47,884 nt of DNA from a virus, in IMG/VR virus record IMGVR_UViG_3300047195_000739, positions 1-47,884 of that record; one strand, 5' to 3'. A model generated the notes under the pieces. It saw nothing but the letters and a program-made list of their open reading frames with translations. It ran no database searches and was not told the DNA's origin. This document shows positions 25,273 to 34,597 of this stretch, piece after piece. Position 1 is the first letter of the stretch; each line of letters begins with the position of its first letter. The position numbers were made by a program, and so were the translations under genes.

Positions 25273-26432
25273 TGAGAGTATCCGCTACTAAATCAGCACA
25301 AAGGGTCGAGCGGAACCAATATCTCACATCAAAAAAAATAAAGGGGTACGGTAAAGGCAATGATTATCCGCAAAAGATATTGGAGATCGTAAATGCATCC
25401 GGTACAGGCAAGGTCTGTATGGATATTTACGTTAAATTTATTGAAGGAGCAGGATTTACGGATCAGGTATTTTCTGATACTATTCTTAACACAAATGGAG
25501 AAAGGGCAAATGGTCTATTAAGAAAATTTGCTAAAGATCTAAAAGCATTCAATGGCTTTGCCTGTCTTGTTAAATATGATTATCGCGCATTACCTGTTGA
25601 ATATTATAATATCCCTTTTGAGCATTGCCGTATTGAATTAAATCAGGATAAGAGTTATTCCGGCAGGATCGCTGTTCATCCGGACTGGACAAACATAACC
25701 GGAAAAGTATTTAACATGAATGATGTTAAATTTATCAAACGGTTTGATCCTTTAACAGTAGTAAGTGAGATAGTCGAAGCCGGAAGTCCTGAAAATTATC
25801 TGGGTCAGATTTTTTATTTCACTGCCGACGGAGACTTTGAATATCCTATTTGTCCTTTCGATCCTATTGTGACCGATATGCTTACTGAGGAAAGTGTCTC
25901 GACTGTTAAACATAGAAATGCAAAATATAACTTTCTGCCTGCCGGTGTTCTGGTACGTAAAGGTATTAAACCACGAACACTTGGTGACGGTACTATTGAT
26001 AAAAGTGATAAATATAACCGTGAACAAACCGAGAGTAGAGAAAATATTACAAGAATGCAAGGTGATGAAAATGCCTCAAAGATTTGGGTTGTTGATATTG
26101 ATTCTGATGAAGAAATACCTATTTTTATTGATTTTACAGCAAAGAACTATGATAGACAATATGAGGTAACAGAGAAAACAGTTCAGGAAAATATTGGTCG
26201 TATGTTTATGGTTCCACCTATTTTACGTGGAGTTGATATTGGTGCTGGTTTCGGAGCTGATTTAATGACCAATGCATATAATTTTATGAACTCTGTTACA
26301 GGGAACGAAAGAAGAATGTTAGAGGTTGCCTTTCGGGATCTATTGACATTTTATATTATTAAATTTACAGATTTCTCAGTCTTGCCATTGACTTATATTG
26401 GAACTCCGGCAACTAATACCGTAACACCATGA
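25272..26432 (+). CDS. Portal protein, 386 aa
   Basis: It forms the 12-fold ring at the capsid vertex for DNA packaging. Visible features are GNDYPQKILEIVNAS at the start, IPFEHCRI and NMNDVKFIKRFDP in the wing, and a helical stem/crown end (QYEVTEKTVQENIGRMFMVP, AYNFMNSVTGNERRMLEVAF) with VPPILRGVD. This arrangement is typical of portal proteins in Bacteroidota siphoviruses. It stands after the capsid genes and not after terL, an unusual order. It overlaps the next gene by 4 bases. Confidence 0.85.
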   Translation: MRVSATKSAQRVERNQYLTSKKIKGYGKGNDYPQKILEIVNASGTGKVCMDIYVKFIEGAGFTDQVFSDTILNTNGERANGLLRKFAKDLKAFNGFACLVKYDYRALPVEYYNIPFEHCRIELNQDKSYSGRIAVHPDWTNITGKVFNMNDVKFIKRFDPLTVVSEIVEAGSPENYLGQIFYFTADGDFEYPICPFDPIVTDMLTEESVSTVKHRNAKYNFLPAGVLVRKGIKPRTLGDGTIDKSDKYNREQTESRENITRMQGDENASKIWVVDIDSDEEIPIFIDFTAKNYDRQYEVTEKTVQENIGRMFMVPPILRGVDIGAGFGADLMTNAYNFMNSVTGNERRMLEVAFRDLLTFYIIKFTDFSVLPLTYIGTPATNTVTP

Positions 26433-26962
26433 TAGCATTAGTTTCAAAAACTGATCTGGATAATTATAAATATGTGGCTGATTCTGTTAAGAATTCAGTT
26501 ACATGGCCTCAATTTGTATCTGAGGCTCAAATGTTGGATGTTAAGATTTGGCTTGGCGATGGATTACTTAATGAATTAATAACTCAGTCCCCATTATTTT
26601 CAGCAGATAACCTGATTTTACTTAATGGCGGAAGTTATGTTTATCAAGGGAATACATATCTTTTTCAAGGATTAAAAGCAGCAATAATCTATTATGCTTT
26701 CGGAAGGTTTACAAATCGTACAGCTTTCAACTATACTGCTGCAGGACTGGTAGTAAAAGACAGTGATCTTTCCACTCCGGTGTCGGATAAGATCATGCAA
26801 CGACTTGAAACAGAGGCTCGTTTGACTGCTGATGCTATCAAATGCGAAGTTATTACGTTTCTTGACAGGAATTATCTTTTATACCCGCTTTGGATGAATC
26901 AGGCTTGCAGATGCGGGAGTTCATGCGACGGGAGAATTACATTCACAGTTATCGGAGATTAA
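26429..26962 (+). CDS. Head-tail connector (DUF6712-like), 177 aa
   Basis: The N-terminal 'ALVSKTDLDNYKYVADSVKN' followed by VSEAQMLDVKIWLGDGLLNE is the pattern of DUF6712 proteins, the adaptor-type connectors of Bacteroidota phages. A later helix-rich part (GLKAAIIYYAFGRFTNRTAF) and a Cys-rich end (QACRCGSSCDG) follow. It should bind under the portal. It is the direct neighbour of the portal gene, with a 4-base overlap. Confidence 0.82.
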   Translation: MIALVSKTDLDNYKYVADSVKNSVTWPQFVSEAQMLDVKIWLGDGLLNELITQSPLFSADNLILLNGGSYVYQGNTYLFQGLKAAIIYYAFGRFTNRTAFNYTAAGLVVKDSDLSTPVSDKIMQRLETEARLTADAIKCEVITFLDRNYLLYPLWMNQACRCGSSCDGRITFTVIGD

Positions 26963-26977
26963 CTTATACTTAAAATT

Positions 26978-27247
26978 ATGACAATACCAGTAAGACCATT
27001 TTTAGTCGTTATAAAAAGCAATCTTCTCAATCTCACTGCAAACGGAGATTATGAAGATGAAAGAGGATTTTATATCAGAGCCGGAGTAACAGGCAATATT
27101 AAATATTGTCCTTTACAAAACGAGGATGCTGATGCGATAACAAAGAATTTCACAGCATCAGATATTTTTATTGATCCGGAATTTTGTCGTAAAATATTCC
27201 AGACCGGGACGACTGCAACAAGTATTTATGTTGGTTATGGATTATAA
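26978..27247 (+). CDS. Hypothetical connector-region protein, 89 aa
   Basis: This short protein is beta-rich near its start (FLVVIKSNLLNLTANGDYE) and has a C-terminal ATSIYVGYGL. No family is recognised. It follows the connector after 15 bases and precedes the first fibre gene, so it may be a neck or fibre-attachment part. No signal peptide or membrane segment is seen. Confidence 0.65.
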   Translation: MTIPVRPFLVVIKSNLLNLTANGDYEDERGFYIRAGVTGNIKYCPLQNEDADAITKNFTASDIFIDPEFCRKIFQTGTTATSIYVGYGL

Positions 27248-27248
27248 T

Positions 27249-28586
27249 ATGAGAAAATTACTCATTTTATTATTATTGATTTTGGTAGGATGTCAGAAGA
27301 TGCCTATCTATGTCTCAAGACCAAGAACTATTTCTGTAATTAATGTCGGTACTGCCCCTAATTCCGGCAATGGAGATCCTCTTCGTACCACCATGATTAA
27401 GGTTAATTCCAATTTTGTTTACCATGATGTTGAGATAGGTTTACGGGCACCGATTAATAATCCTGTATTCACAGGTACAATAACAACGCCTTCACTGACT
27501 TTAGGTGCAGAAAAATTCACGGGTACTAAGATAGGTGTTGAGGGTGCTGATTCAACTAAGGGTGGTTCTAGGCATTATGTTCCCTGGTCAGCATTGGAAG
27601 GTTTTTCAGGTGGTGGATCAGGTGTTGCAGCAGAGACACTTGAATTTTTGGTAGGGGATGTTGGCGCACCTCAAAATGGGGATGCTACTTTAACTCATAC
27701 TCATTTTGTAGGTAAACATGTTGAAGTTTATCGGGAAAATGGATTACAAAAATTAATTCCTGCCGGTGTTACAACTGACGGATATACATTTAATGATCAG
27801 ACAGGGACAATAACATTTGTACCAGTACTTGCAACAGGAGAACAAATATTTGTAAAGGTTACAGATCCTATTTATTGGACCTCACTTGTTCTTGAAGGCG
27901 GTGGCGGTGGCGGGGCATCTTCTTTACTCACTAATCTTGTAGCTAATTGGGAACTGAATGAGACAATGGGAGCAACGGTAACAGATGAAATATCAGATTA
28001 TGTCGGTACAACTTCCGGTGCAACCGGCCAGGCAGGTTATTTTGGCTATGGAGTAAGATTTTTAGGCACTCAGGCATTAACGGTTCCTTACACTGCTGCT
28101 ATTCGTCCACAAGGTACTACTTATTCAGTTTCTTTGTGGTTCAGGATAACGGAGTTACCTTCAGTTCATGGACATTATTATGATTTGTTTATTCAAAAAC
28201 ACGATGCGGCACCTTACGAAAGTTTTAGGCTTTACATCGAGAATGCTGCAAATAAATTATATTTCTACGCTAATAATAGCATCGGAGGCACTTATTATAC
28301 TGCTGGTCCTGCTGTTAATATTAATACATGGTATAATGTTGTGATACTTTTCCGGGGTAATGGGCAAACGACTCTTTTATATGTTAATGGAGTTGATGCG
28401 AGTGGTGTATCTGATGCTTTTTCGGGTACAATCCTGGCTGCAAATTCTATTATAAGTATTGGTAATGACTATAATGGTGGTGCAACGGGCATGATTGGAA
28501 CTATTGATTGTCCCCGAATTTGGACAAAGACATTAACGTCAGCCGAAATAACAATATTACAAACTAAAACTTGGCCATTTAATTAA
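27249..28586 (+). CDS. LamG-domain tail-fibre-like lipoprotein, 445 aa
   Basis: I use the ATG at 27249, just after the previous stop; the in-frame TTG at 27171 is rejected because the ATG opens a lipoprotein signal (MRKLLILLLLILVGC, lipobox LVGC, then QK). After it comes VGTAPNSGNGDPLRTTMIKV, the 'NDGTGDPLR...K.N.NF' motif of phage tail fibres. A Gly-rich linker (EGGGGGGASS) leads to a LamG/concanavalin-like jelly roll (about 235-445) with LVANWELNETMGATVTDEIS, YSVSLWFRITEL and WYNVVILFRGNG. LamG domains bind sugars. A fibre motif behind a lipoprotein signal is odd, since virion proteins normally stay in the cytoplasm. Confidence 0.82.
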   Translation: MRKLLILLLLILVGCQKMPIYVSRPRTISVINVGTAPNSGNGDPLRTTMIKVNSNFVYHDVEIGLRAPINNPVFTGTITTPSLTLGAEKFTGTKIGVEGADSTKGGSRHYVPWSALEGFSGGGSGVAAETLEFLVGDVGAPQNGDATLTHTHFVGKHVEVYRENGLQKLIPAGVTTDGYTFNDQTGTITFVPVLATGEQIFVKVTDPIYWTSLVLEGGGGGGASSLLTNLVANWELNETMGATVTDEISDYVGTTSGATGQAGYFGYGVRFLGTQALTVPYTAAIRPQGTTYSVSLWFRITELPSVHGHYYDLFIQKHDAAPYESFRLYIENAANKLYFYANNSIGGTYYTAGPAVNINTWYNVVILFRGNGQTTLLYVNGVDASGVSDAFSGTILAANSIISIGNDYNGGATGMIGTIDCPRIWTKTLTSAEITILQTKTWPFN

Positions 28587-28591
28587 ACGAT

Positions 28592-30877
28592 ATGAAAAAG
28601 ATATTTATAATTTTTCTTTTATGGCTTTTTGCAATAACAATTTTCGGACAAAATGATAATGTACGAATGGTTGTTAATAAGAGCGATAGTACAATTTCAT
28701 TTTTTAATGGATTTATACCATTAAGGATTCGTGCTTATACTGGTGAACCAATAGTTGTTGGAGATCATTATGTTGCTACAATCGGAAATGATAACAATCC
28801 CGGGACATTAACTGAACCCTGGGGTACATGGCAGAAGGGATTTGATAATACAGCAGCAGGAGAAACAACATATATCAGGGGAGGTACTTATCCTTCTCCT
28901 AATCCTGCTAATGCAGCAGGTGTATATGTTAATAACGTGGATGGTTCAGCAGGAAATTTAAGATCAATAATAGCATATCCGGGGGAAATACCTATTCTAG
29001 ATTTAAGTAACTGTACTGTGTCGGGAGTTCCGCTTTTCGGTATTCATATGACAGATTGCGATTACTGGTATCTTAAAGGATTAAAAATAACAGGAGTACA
29101 ACAAAATGCAGGTCAACAATCATCAGGTGTTGAATTACAACGTTGTAATAACAATATTCTTGAACAAGTAGATAGTTATAATAATCATGCTTGTGGTATG
29201 GTATTATATGGTACTTATCCTGCCGGTGGAGTATGTACCGGTAATCTATATCTTAATTGTGATCTATATAATAATGATGATCCTGATGCTTATAATAACG
29301 GTAATGGTTTCACAATGGTATATATTTCAGCAGGAACAACTAACACAATACGAGGATGTAGAGCATGGAATAATCAGGGGGGTGAAGGATTTGGTATCTG
29401 GTCAAACGAGGGTTATGTTGCTATTGATTCTTGCTGGTCGTTTAATAATACGGGTAATCCGGGAGATGGTAATGGATTTGAACTCGGGTTGACTTATAAT
29501 CCTGTTGCTGGTACTAAAAGATATGTCACAAATAGTATTTCAGTAGGTAATGAAGAATATGGCTTCTCTGAATCCAATGCTGATCTTATCATGGAACTTT
29601 ATAATAATTTGGCTACTGGTAATGGTGCCGGATATTCTTTTGGTGGTAGTAATCCTGATAAACTTCATATAATTAAAAATAATGTTGATTATGGTAATAC
29701 GGGAGCTTCTGGATGGAATGCTTCTTATATACATAGTAATAATAGTTGGGACTCTGGTGTTACGGCATCTGCTGCCGATTTTGTAAGTGTGGACGTTACA
29801 CAACTAGATAATCCAAGACATTCAAACGGTAACCTGCCGGATATAACTTGTTTTTGGCCAGTAACAGGTTCCGATCTAATAGATGCCGGTACTGATGTGG
29901 GAATAGCTTATGTAGGTGCCAATCCTGATATTGGGGTGTTTGAATATGACGGTTTATTAGCACTTTTGATTGAAGGTGTAACAACTAATAATGCCGAAAC
30001 AGGATATTGGGAAGGCATCAGTATAGCAAGATCGGTTCCAACAGCATTGTCTTTTCTTAATAATTCCGTTACTTCTGTTAATACCACTGGTTATATGGTG
30101 CCAGTAGGAGACGATGAAGAGAGGGAATTTAATAATAATCTCAATGGAGCCATAATAACGGGTAATAAACTTACTTGGAATGGTACGGGATCATCAGGTA
30201 CTCATGGTCTAGCTATTGGTTATAATATAAATCAAGATGTAAAATATAATTATTTTGATAAAACACCAATAGGAATAGTATTCAAGTCTGGTACTATTGC
30301 GGGAGTTAATATGACAAATACTTCTGGTGGTGCGGCATATAATATTTTCAAAGATCCAAAAATTGTTGGTTTATTGGTAAAAGGAATAAATGGTACACAG
30401 ATTTATAATAATACATTTTATTCAAGTCTTTCGACAACTGAAACGTTACTGGTTATTCAGGAGAATCCATATTCTTCGCCTACTGTTGGGGCAACCGGGA
30501 CAAAAATTTATAATAATATTTTTTATTCAGTTTATGCAATAGAGGATATTTATGTAATGGCTAATTGTGTGACTGGTTTTGAAAGTGATTATAATATTTT
30601 TTATTGTGAAGGTGGTAATCCTAAATTTAATCTTGGTGGGGTTGTTCATACATTAGCTGAGTGGCAGGGTCATGGATATGATACTCATTCCGTTGTTGTT
30701 GATCCTGATTTTATAAATACAACTGCTTTTGTTCCGACATCCAGATTAGATTATGGTACTAATCTCGGTGCAACATGGCAGACAGGTCTTTCAACAACAG
30801 CTGTATGGACGGTAGGAGTGGCACCTGCGACACATAATCAGGATGCTACATGGCAGGTAGGTGCTCGAACTTATTAA
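28592..30877 (+). CDS. Exported right-handed beta-helix protein (putative polysaccharide-active spike), 761 aa
   Basis: Residues 1-19 are a Sec signal peptide ending FG, with Gln at +1, the Bacteroidota pattern. HYVATIGNDNNPGTLTEPWG and TYIRGGTYPSPN are the classic opening of a parallel beta-helix (pectate-lyase/tailspike-like). Many rungs with Asn ladders follow (NNILEQVDSYNNHACGMVLY, ITGNKLTWNGTG, IYNNTFYS, IYNNIFYSVY). The fold is common in depolymerases, but catalytic residues cannot be named from sequence alone. Six bases separate it from the LamG gene. It may cut host glycans, either on the virion or after export to the cell surface. Confidence 0.82.
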   Translation: MKKIFIIFLLWLFAITIFGQNDNVRMVVNKSDSTISFFNGFIPLRIRAYTGEPIVVGDHYVATIGNDNNPGTLTEPWGTWQKGFDNTAAGETTYIRGGTYPSPNPANAAGVYVNNVDGSAGNLRSIIAYPGEIPILDLSNCTVSGVPLFGIHMTDCDYWYLKGLKITGVQQNAGQQSSGVELQRCNNNILEQVDSYNNHACGMVLYGTYPAGGVCTGNLYLNCDLYNNDDPDAYNNGNGFTMVYISAGTTNTIRGCRAWNNQGGEGFGIWSNEGYVAIDSCWSFNNTGNPGDGNGFELGLTYNPVAGTKRYVTNSISVGNEEYGFSESNADLIMELYNNLATGNGAGYSFGGSNPDKLHIIKNNVDYGNTGASGWNASYIHSNNSWDSGVTASAADFVSVDVTQLDNPRHSNGNLPDITCFWPVTGSDLIDAGTDVGIAYVGANPDIGVFEYDGLLALLIEGVTTNNAETGYWEGISIARSVPTALSFLNNSVTSVNTTGYMVPVGDDEEREFNNNLNGAIITGNKLTWNGTGSSGTHGLAIGYNINQDVKYNYFDKTPIGIVFKSGTIAGVNMTNTSGGAAYNIFKDPKIVGLLVKGINGTQIYNNTFYSSLSTTETLLVIQENPYSSPTVGATGTKIYNNIFYSVYAIEDIYVMANCVTGFESDYNIFYCEGGNPKFNLGGVVHTLAEWQGHGYDTHSVVVDPDFINTTAFVPTSRLDYGTNLGATWQTGLSTTAVWTVGVAPATHNQDATWQVGARTY

Positions 30878-30887
30878 AAATAAAGAT

Positions 30888-31451
30888 ATGAAAAAGATGA
30901 AACTGATTATTGGACTTTTATTAATTACCCTGTTAACTTATTGTCAGGATGATAAGACATTTACTAAACCTGTTACATTTACAGTTCCTCCTACATTTTC
31001 AGGTGGTTTTTATTTAAATGGGATATTATATTTGAATATGCCTTCAGGTGGTGTTGCAGACTGGAATACACTACTCAATAAACCTTTGACATTTCCGGCA
31101 ACAACTCACAACCATGATCTGTTATATAGATCAATTAGTTATGTACCGACTTGGGCGGAAATAACTGGCAAACCGACAACTTTCACACCTGCTGCACATA
31201 ATCACGACTTGCTTTATAAACTTATTTCCTATGTCCCTACCTATGCAGAGATAACAGGGAAGCCGGGAGAAATTGAACTTCAGTTAGCCATAAGTCAACT
31301 GAAAGGTATTATCCCAACACGATATACAACGGCACAAATCAATGCATTTACACTACCAATTGAGGAAGGATTAGAGGTTTATGATTTAACACTTCATGTT
31401 AAAAAATATTGGAATGGTACAATCTGGAAAATTATAATTACTGCAAATTAA
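30888..31451 (+). CDS. Tail-fibre-repeat protein with lipoprotein-like signal, 187 aa
   Basis: The ATG at 30888 is preferred to the upstream TTG, which lies within the previous gene. The N-terminus has a Lys-rich start, a hydrophobic stretch (LIIGLLLITLL) and a lipobox-like LTYC followed by QDD. Two copies of a tail-fibre repeat follow: 'P.TFPATTHNHDLLYRSISY' and 'TFTPAAHNHDLLYKLISY', each with 'WAEITGKP' or 'YAEITGKP'. The C-terminus ends with HVKKYWNGTIWKIIITAN, a motif common at fibre ends. It could be a short lipoprotein fibre. The -1 Tyr in the lipobox is unusual. Confidence 0.75.
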   Translation: MKKMKLIIGLLLITLLTYCQDDKTFTKPVTFTVPPTFSGGFYLNGILYLNMPSGGVADWNTLLNKPLTFPATTHNHDLLYRSISYVPTWAEITGKPTTFTPAAHNHDLLYKLISYVPTYAEITGKPGEIELQLAISQLKGIIPTRYTTAQINAFTLPIEEGLEVYDLTLHVKKYWNGTIWKIIITAN

Positions 31452-31452
31452 T

Positions 31453-31551
31453 ATGTACGGATATACTTATACAACAACAGATGGTAAAACAATTATAGTT
31501 ATTTTTGGAGAAAGTACTGCAAGTGCAACTATTGAAATAACTGTACAATGA
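31453..31551 (+). CDS. Very small beta-rich protein, 32 aa
   Basis: The frame ATG 31453 to TGA 31549-31551 encodes a Thr/Ile/Val-rich peptide (MYGYTYTTTDGKTIIVIFGE and so on). It lies 1 base after the previous stop and overlaps the next gene by ATGA, so spacing matches real genes here. It may be a fibre tip, a trimerisation piece, or an accessory peptide. The function is unknown. Confidence 0.5.
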   Translation: MYGYTYTTTDGKTIIVIFGESTASATIEITVQ

Positions 31552-33527
31552 GAAAATTTCTCACAATATTATTCCTATTTTGCAGTCTGATTGTTTCAGG
31601 TCAGGTTTACCATTATATTGATCCAAGTGGTAATGATTCAGGAGGTGGACCCTGGCTCACATTGCATTATGCTTGCGAACAAATAACAACTCCGGGACAT
31701 GTTATTTTCGTCAATTCAGGTACATATGTAGAAACAGAACAATGTGTTTTGGCAGTTGGTGTAAGCATAACAGGTGAAGGCAATAGTAGTATTATCCATT
31801 CCCATTTGACAACCGATCCATTAATATTACTTTCTTCAGGTACAGAGGGTACAAATGGTAATCAAAGTATATCATGGATACGAATGGAAGGAGGGATGAC
31901 TGCGGAATGTCCTGTTTATACTAGAGCCAGAAGCAATGTTAAGATACATGATTGTGAATTTGAAGATTTTTTCAGTGAAGGTCCACAATTTGGCGGCACG
32001 ACCGGCGGAATAGGTCCGCCTGCTATCTATGCAACAGGTAATGAGTTCTACAATAATACAGTTATTAATTGCGCTGATTATTCAGGAGCCAATGATAGAA
32101 GCGGTAATGGCAATGGCAACATTGGTATTGGCGGTCAATCAGGTATGCTTGTACATGATAATTGGTTGGAACAAACTGATAGGGGCATTTATGCAACAGG
32201 GTATGTTATTAAATTTTTAAATTCTGGTTTTAATAGAGGTATGAAAATTTATAATAATACAATAAAAAAGCCTAGAGCAGAAGGGAATTATCCGGTAGGG
32301 AGTTGGGACTTCGCCATTGAACTTTGGAACAGTCGTGGAGGGATAGAGATTTACAATAATGATATCACAGGATCAATTGATCTGGGGGGACATACTTTTC
32401 TTAACAATGATGCCGGAGGTTATGGTTTTGCATTTAAAATTTACAATAACGTGATTGGTCAACCGACTATGCAACCCTACTATGAATGGGGATTTCACAT
32501 GGAAAGGAAACATATCGGAGGGATATATGTCTATAATAATATATTCAAAAATATAACAGAGATTTTTGATGCATGGATTGGCAACGGAGAAAGTGTAGAA
32601 GATTTTTATTTCTATAATAATATCTGTTACAATATTAATTATAATGGTAATTCTTTTGATGTAGATCCCGGTTATCCCGGGTCGGCAACCTATCACAATA
32701 TCAATTTTGTCAATAATGTTTATTATCAAGGAACTGGTGCGGGCATGAGTGCTATAAGACTCACTTTCAGCGGTGCTACAACAGAAGTCACGATACGAAA
32801 TAATGTTATGTATGGATTTACCGCTTATCCTATTTATGCCGAAAACTCTACGATAACTACCATGTCAGTAGAGAATAATCTCTACTACGATAATGGTACT
32901 AATGCGGCCTTTTATACAGGTTGTACAATAGTTGGAAAGACAGAACAAAACAATATTGTTGATAACCCTGATTTTACCAGTCCGGTAACTAACTTTCATT
33001 TACTTGCAGGTTCTCCGGCTATAAGTCCTGCTGGCATAGATATATCATGGCTCAATTATGACTTTGAAGGTAATCCTTATGAAAATCCGCCCAGTATCGG
33101 GGTGTACAAATATGGCAATACTTCTACTATGCCGACTGTCACGACAACTGCTATCTCTAATATTGACAAGACTATTGCAACAGGTGGTGGAAATTGTACA
33201 GCGACAGGGGGTGCGGCAATAACGGCAAGAGGTGTATGCTGGTCAACGGTAACTAACCCTACGATTGCAGGGTATAAGACGGCGGACGGAAGTGGATTAG
33301 GTGTATTTACAAGCAGTTTAATGGGGTTAATAGCAGGGACTACGTATTACGTGCGTGCGTATGCAACAAATGTTAATGGCACGGCATATGGCTCGCAGGT
33401 GTACTTTACAACGTTACCAGAAGTTGAACCACCAACGCCACCGGGTGTTACAGTTATTTTGAAAAATAGTGCAGGGACACAGTTTTTAAAGAATAGTGCA
33501 GGAGATAGAATTTTAATAAAGCAATAA
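31548..33527 (+). CDS. Exported beta-helix protein with fibronectin-like domain, 659 aa
   Basis: The signal peptide covers residues 1-18 and ends VSG with Gln at +1. YHYIDPSGNDSGGGPWLTLH and VIFVNSGTYVET open a parallel beta-helix whose rungs repeat 'hKIYNNxI' (MKIYNNTIKK, IEIYNNDITG, FKIYNNVIG, IYVYNNIFKN). About residues 525-625 hold a Bacteroidota fibronectin-type domain (TTTAISNIDKTIATGGGNCT, ITARGVCWST, TYYVRAYATNVNGTAYG). The C-terminus repeats LKNSAG twice. The fold suggests glycan binding or cleavage. The FN3-like domain type is known from cell-surface proteins of Bacteroidota hosts, so host origin of parts is likely. Confidence 0.83.
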   Translation: MRKFLTILFLFCSLIVSGQVYHYIDPSGNDSGGGPWLTLHYACEQITTPGHVIFVNSGTYVETEQCVLAVGVSITGEGNSSIIHSHLTTDPLILLSSGTEGTNGNQSISWIRMEGGMTAECPVYTRARSNVKIHDCEFEDFFSEGPQFGGTTGGIGPPAIYATGNEFYNNTVINCADYSGANDRSGNGNGNIGIGGQSGMLVHDNWLEQTDRGIYATGYVIKFLNSGFNRGMKIYNNTIKKPRAEGNYPVGSWDFAIELWNSRGGIEIYNNDITGSIDLGGHTFLNNDAGGYGFAFKIYNNVIGQPTMQPYYEWGFHMERKHIGGIYVYNNIFKNITEIFDAWIGNGESVEDFYFYNNICYNINYNGNSFDVDPGYPGSATYHNINFVNNVYYQGTGAGMSAIRLTFSGATTEVTIRNNVMYGFTAYPIYAENSTITTMSVENNLYYDNGTNAAFYTGCTIVGKTEQNNIVDNPDFTSPVTNFHLLAGSPAISPAGIDISWLNYDFEGNPYENPPSIGVYKYGNTSTMPTVTTTAISNIDKTIATGGGNCTATGGAAITARGVCWSTVTNPTIAGYKTADGSGLGVFTSSLMGLIAGTTYYVRAYATNVNGTAYGSQVYFTTLPEVEPPTPPGVTVILKNSAGTQFLKNSAGDRILIKQ

Positions 33528-33528
33528 C

Positions 33529-34596
33529 ATGGCACCTTCAATTGGTATCGGTATTCGGATTGGCGGAAACAGGGGAGTAGCAATTGCTACACCTACCGGA
33601 TTAGTTCTTGTCTTAATTGCAGGAGGTATCCGTTTAACATGGATTGATGTTACAGGAGAAGATGGTTATGAAATATGGGTTTCTATTAACGGAGGTATTC
33701 ATACTTTACTTAATACTGTTGCTGCTAATGTAGTTACTTATGATGATATGACTGACTATGCGGGATCAACAGTTTCTTATGAAATCAGGGCATATAAAGG
33801 CATTTCTTATTCAGATTATTCTGATGAAGCAACAATAGTTGTATGGGATAGTAGGGCATCAACATTGTTTGTTAATATGGCTGCACAGGGAGAAACGGCT
33901 TCTGACGGGTTAAAATCTGCAATGAATACGGCAATTTTAGCATTAAAAGTAAACAATGTATTTGATACTCAATTTGACCGTCTTATTGTTTACAGGAATA
34001 TAGGACGATGGTCGGCTAAAATGAATTGGATAAAAGATGCTCAAAATGCTACTGAGGTTGCAAATGGTGGTACTTTGACATTTACTACAAAAGTTGGTTT
34101 TAATAGTGACGGGGTGAAATCTTCTATCCGGCAGAATTATATTCCAAGTTCCGATGGTGTTTTATTTAAACGGGATGATGCTTGTTATTTGCTTAAAATT
34201 TCAGGCACAATAGTAAATGCGACGGCACATGGCTGTGGATCATCAACAACTTATGTTCATTTTTATCAAGCTGGTACTCCATCCAATACACTTAATTCGT
34301 GGAATGCGGAGATAACTCCAAGAGTGGTTGGTTATAATTGTACATCAAGGGCAAATAATACAACAATATCAGCATTACGAAATGCATCTAAAACTGATAC
34401 TACTGTTGCAAGTGTTGGCTTACCTGACAGGGAAATGTATTCATGTGGGATAAATGATAATAACGTGATTGGTTATTTTACTAAAACAACAGAAATACTT
34501 GAAATAGAGGCACAAGGGAAACAATTATCACAGGCAAATTTTAATACTTTTCAAACCATTATGGACGCTTTTTTCACAGCATTAGCACTTTTATAA
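33529..34596 (+). CDS. Receptor-binding candidate with N-terminal FN3-like module, 355 aa
   Basis: No signal peptide is seen. Residues about 18-105 form an FN3-like module (ATPTGLVLVLIAGGIRLTWI, YEIWVSINGG, VSYEIRAYKG). It is related to residues 1-90 of the next gene. The remaining part contains STLFVNMAAQGETASDGLK, KVGFNSDGVKSSIRQNYIPS and a helical end (EILEIEAQGKQLSQANFNTF) that I associate with phage host-recognition proteins of Bacteroidota prophages. The start is 1 base after the previous stop. Confidence 0.72.
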   Translation: MAPSIGIGIRIGGNRGVAIATPTGLVLVLIAGGIRLTWIDVTGEDGYEIWVSINGGIHTLLNTVAANVVTYDDMTDYAGSTVSYEIRAYKGISYSDYSDEATIVVWDSRASTLFVNMAAQGETASDGLKSAMNTAILALKVNNVFDTQFDRLIVYRNIGRWSAKMNWIKDAQNATEVANGGTLTFTTKVGFNSDGVKSSIRQNYIPSSDGVLFKRDDACYLLKISGTIVNATAHGCGSSTTYVHFYQAGTPSNTLNSWNAEITPRVVGYNCTSRANNTTISALRNASKTDTTVASVGLPDREMYSCGINDNNVIGYFTKTTEILEIEAQGKQLSQANFNTFQTIMDAFFTALALL

Positions 34597-34597
34597 T

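Noticed and set aside
29187-29492. Plus-strand out-of-frame ORFs (also 15216, 25894, 32029, 41657, 42629, 43910)
   Set aside because: They lie inside real genes in another frame, with Ile/Met/Leu-rich or Gln-rich translations expected from frame shadows.
32373-32729. Minus-strand ORFs such as the 118-aa frame here, and others at 11225, 14688, 19188, 25752 and 39034
   Set aside because: All lie opposite well-supported + strand genes, have low-complexity Ile/Ser/Leu composition typical of antisense frames, and have no domain or spacing support.
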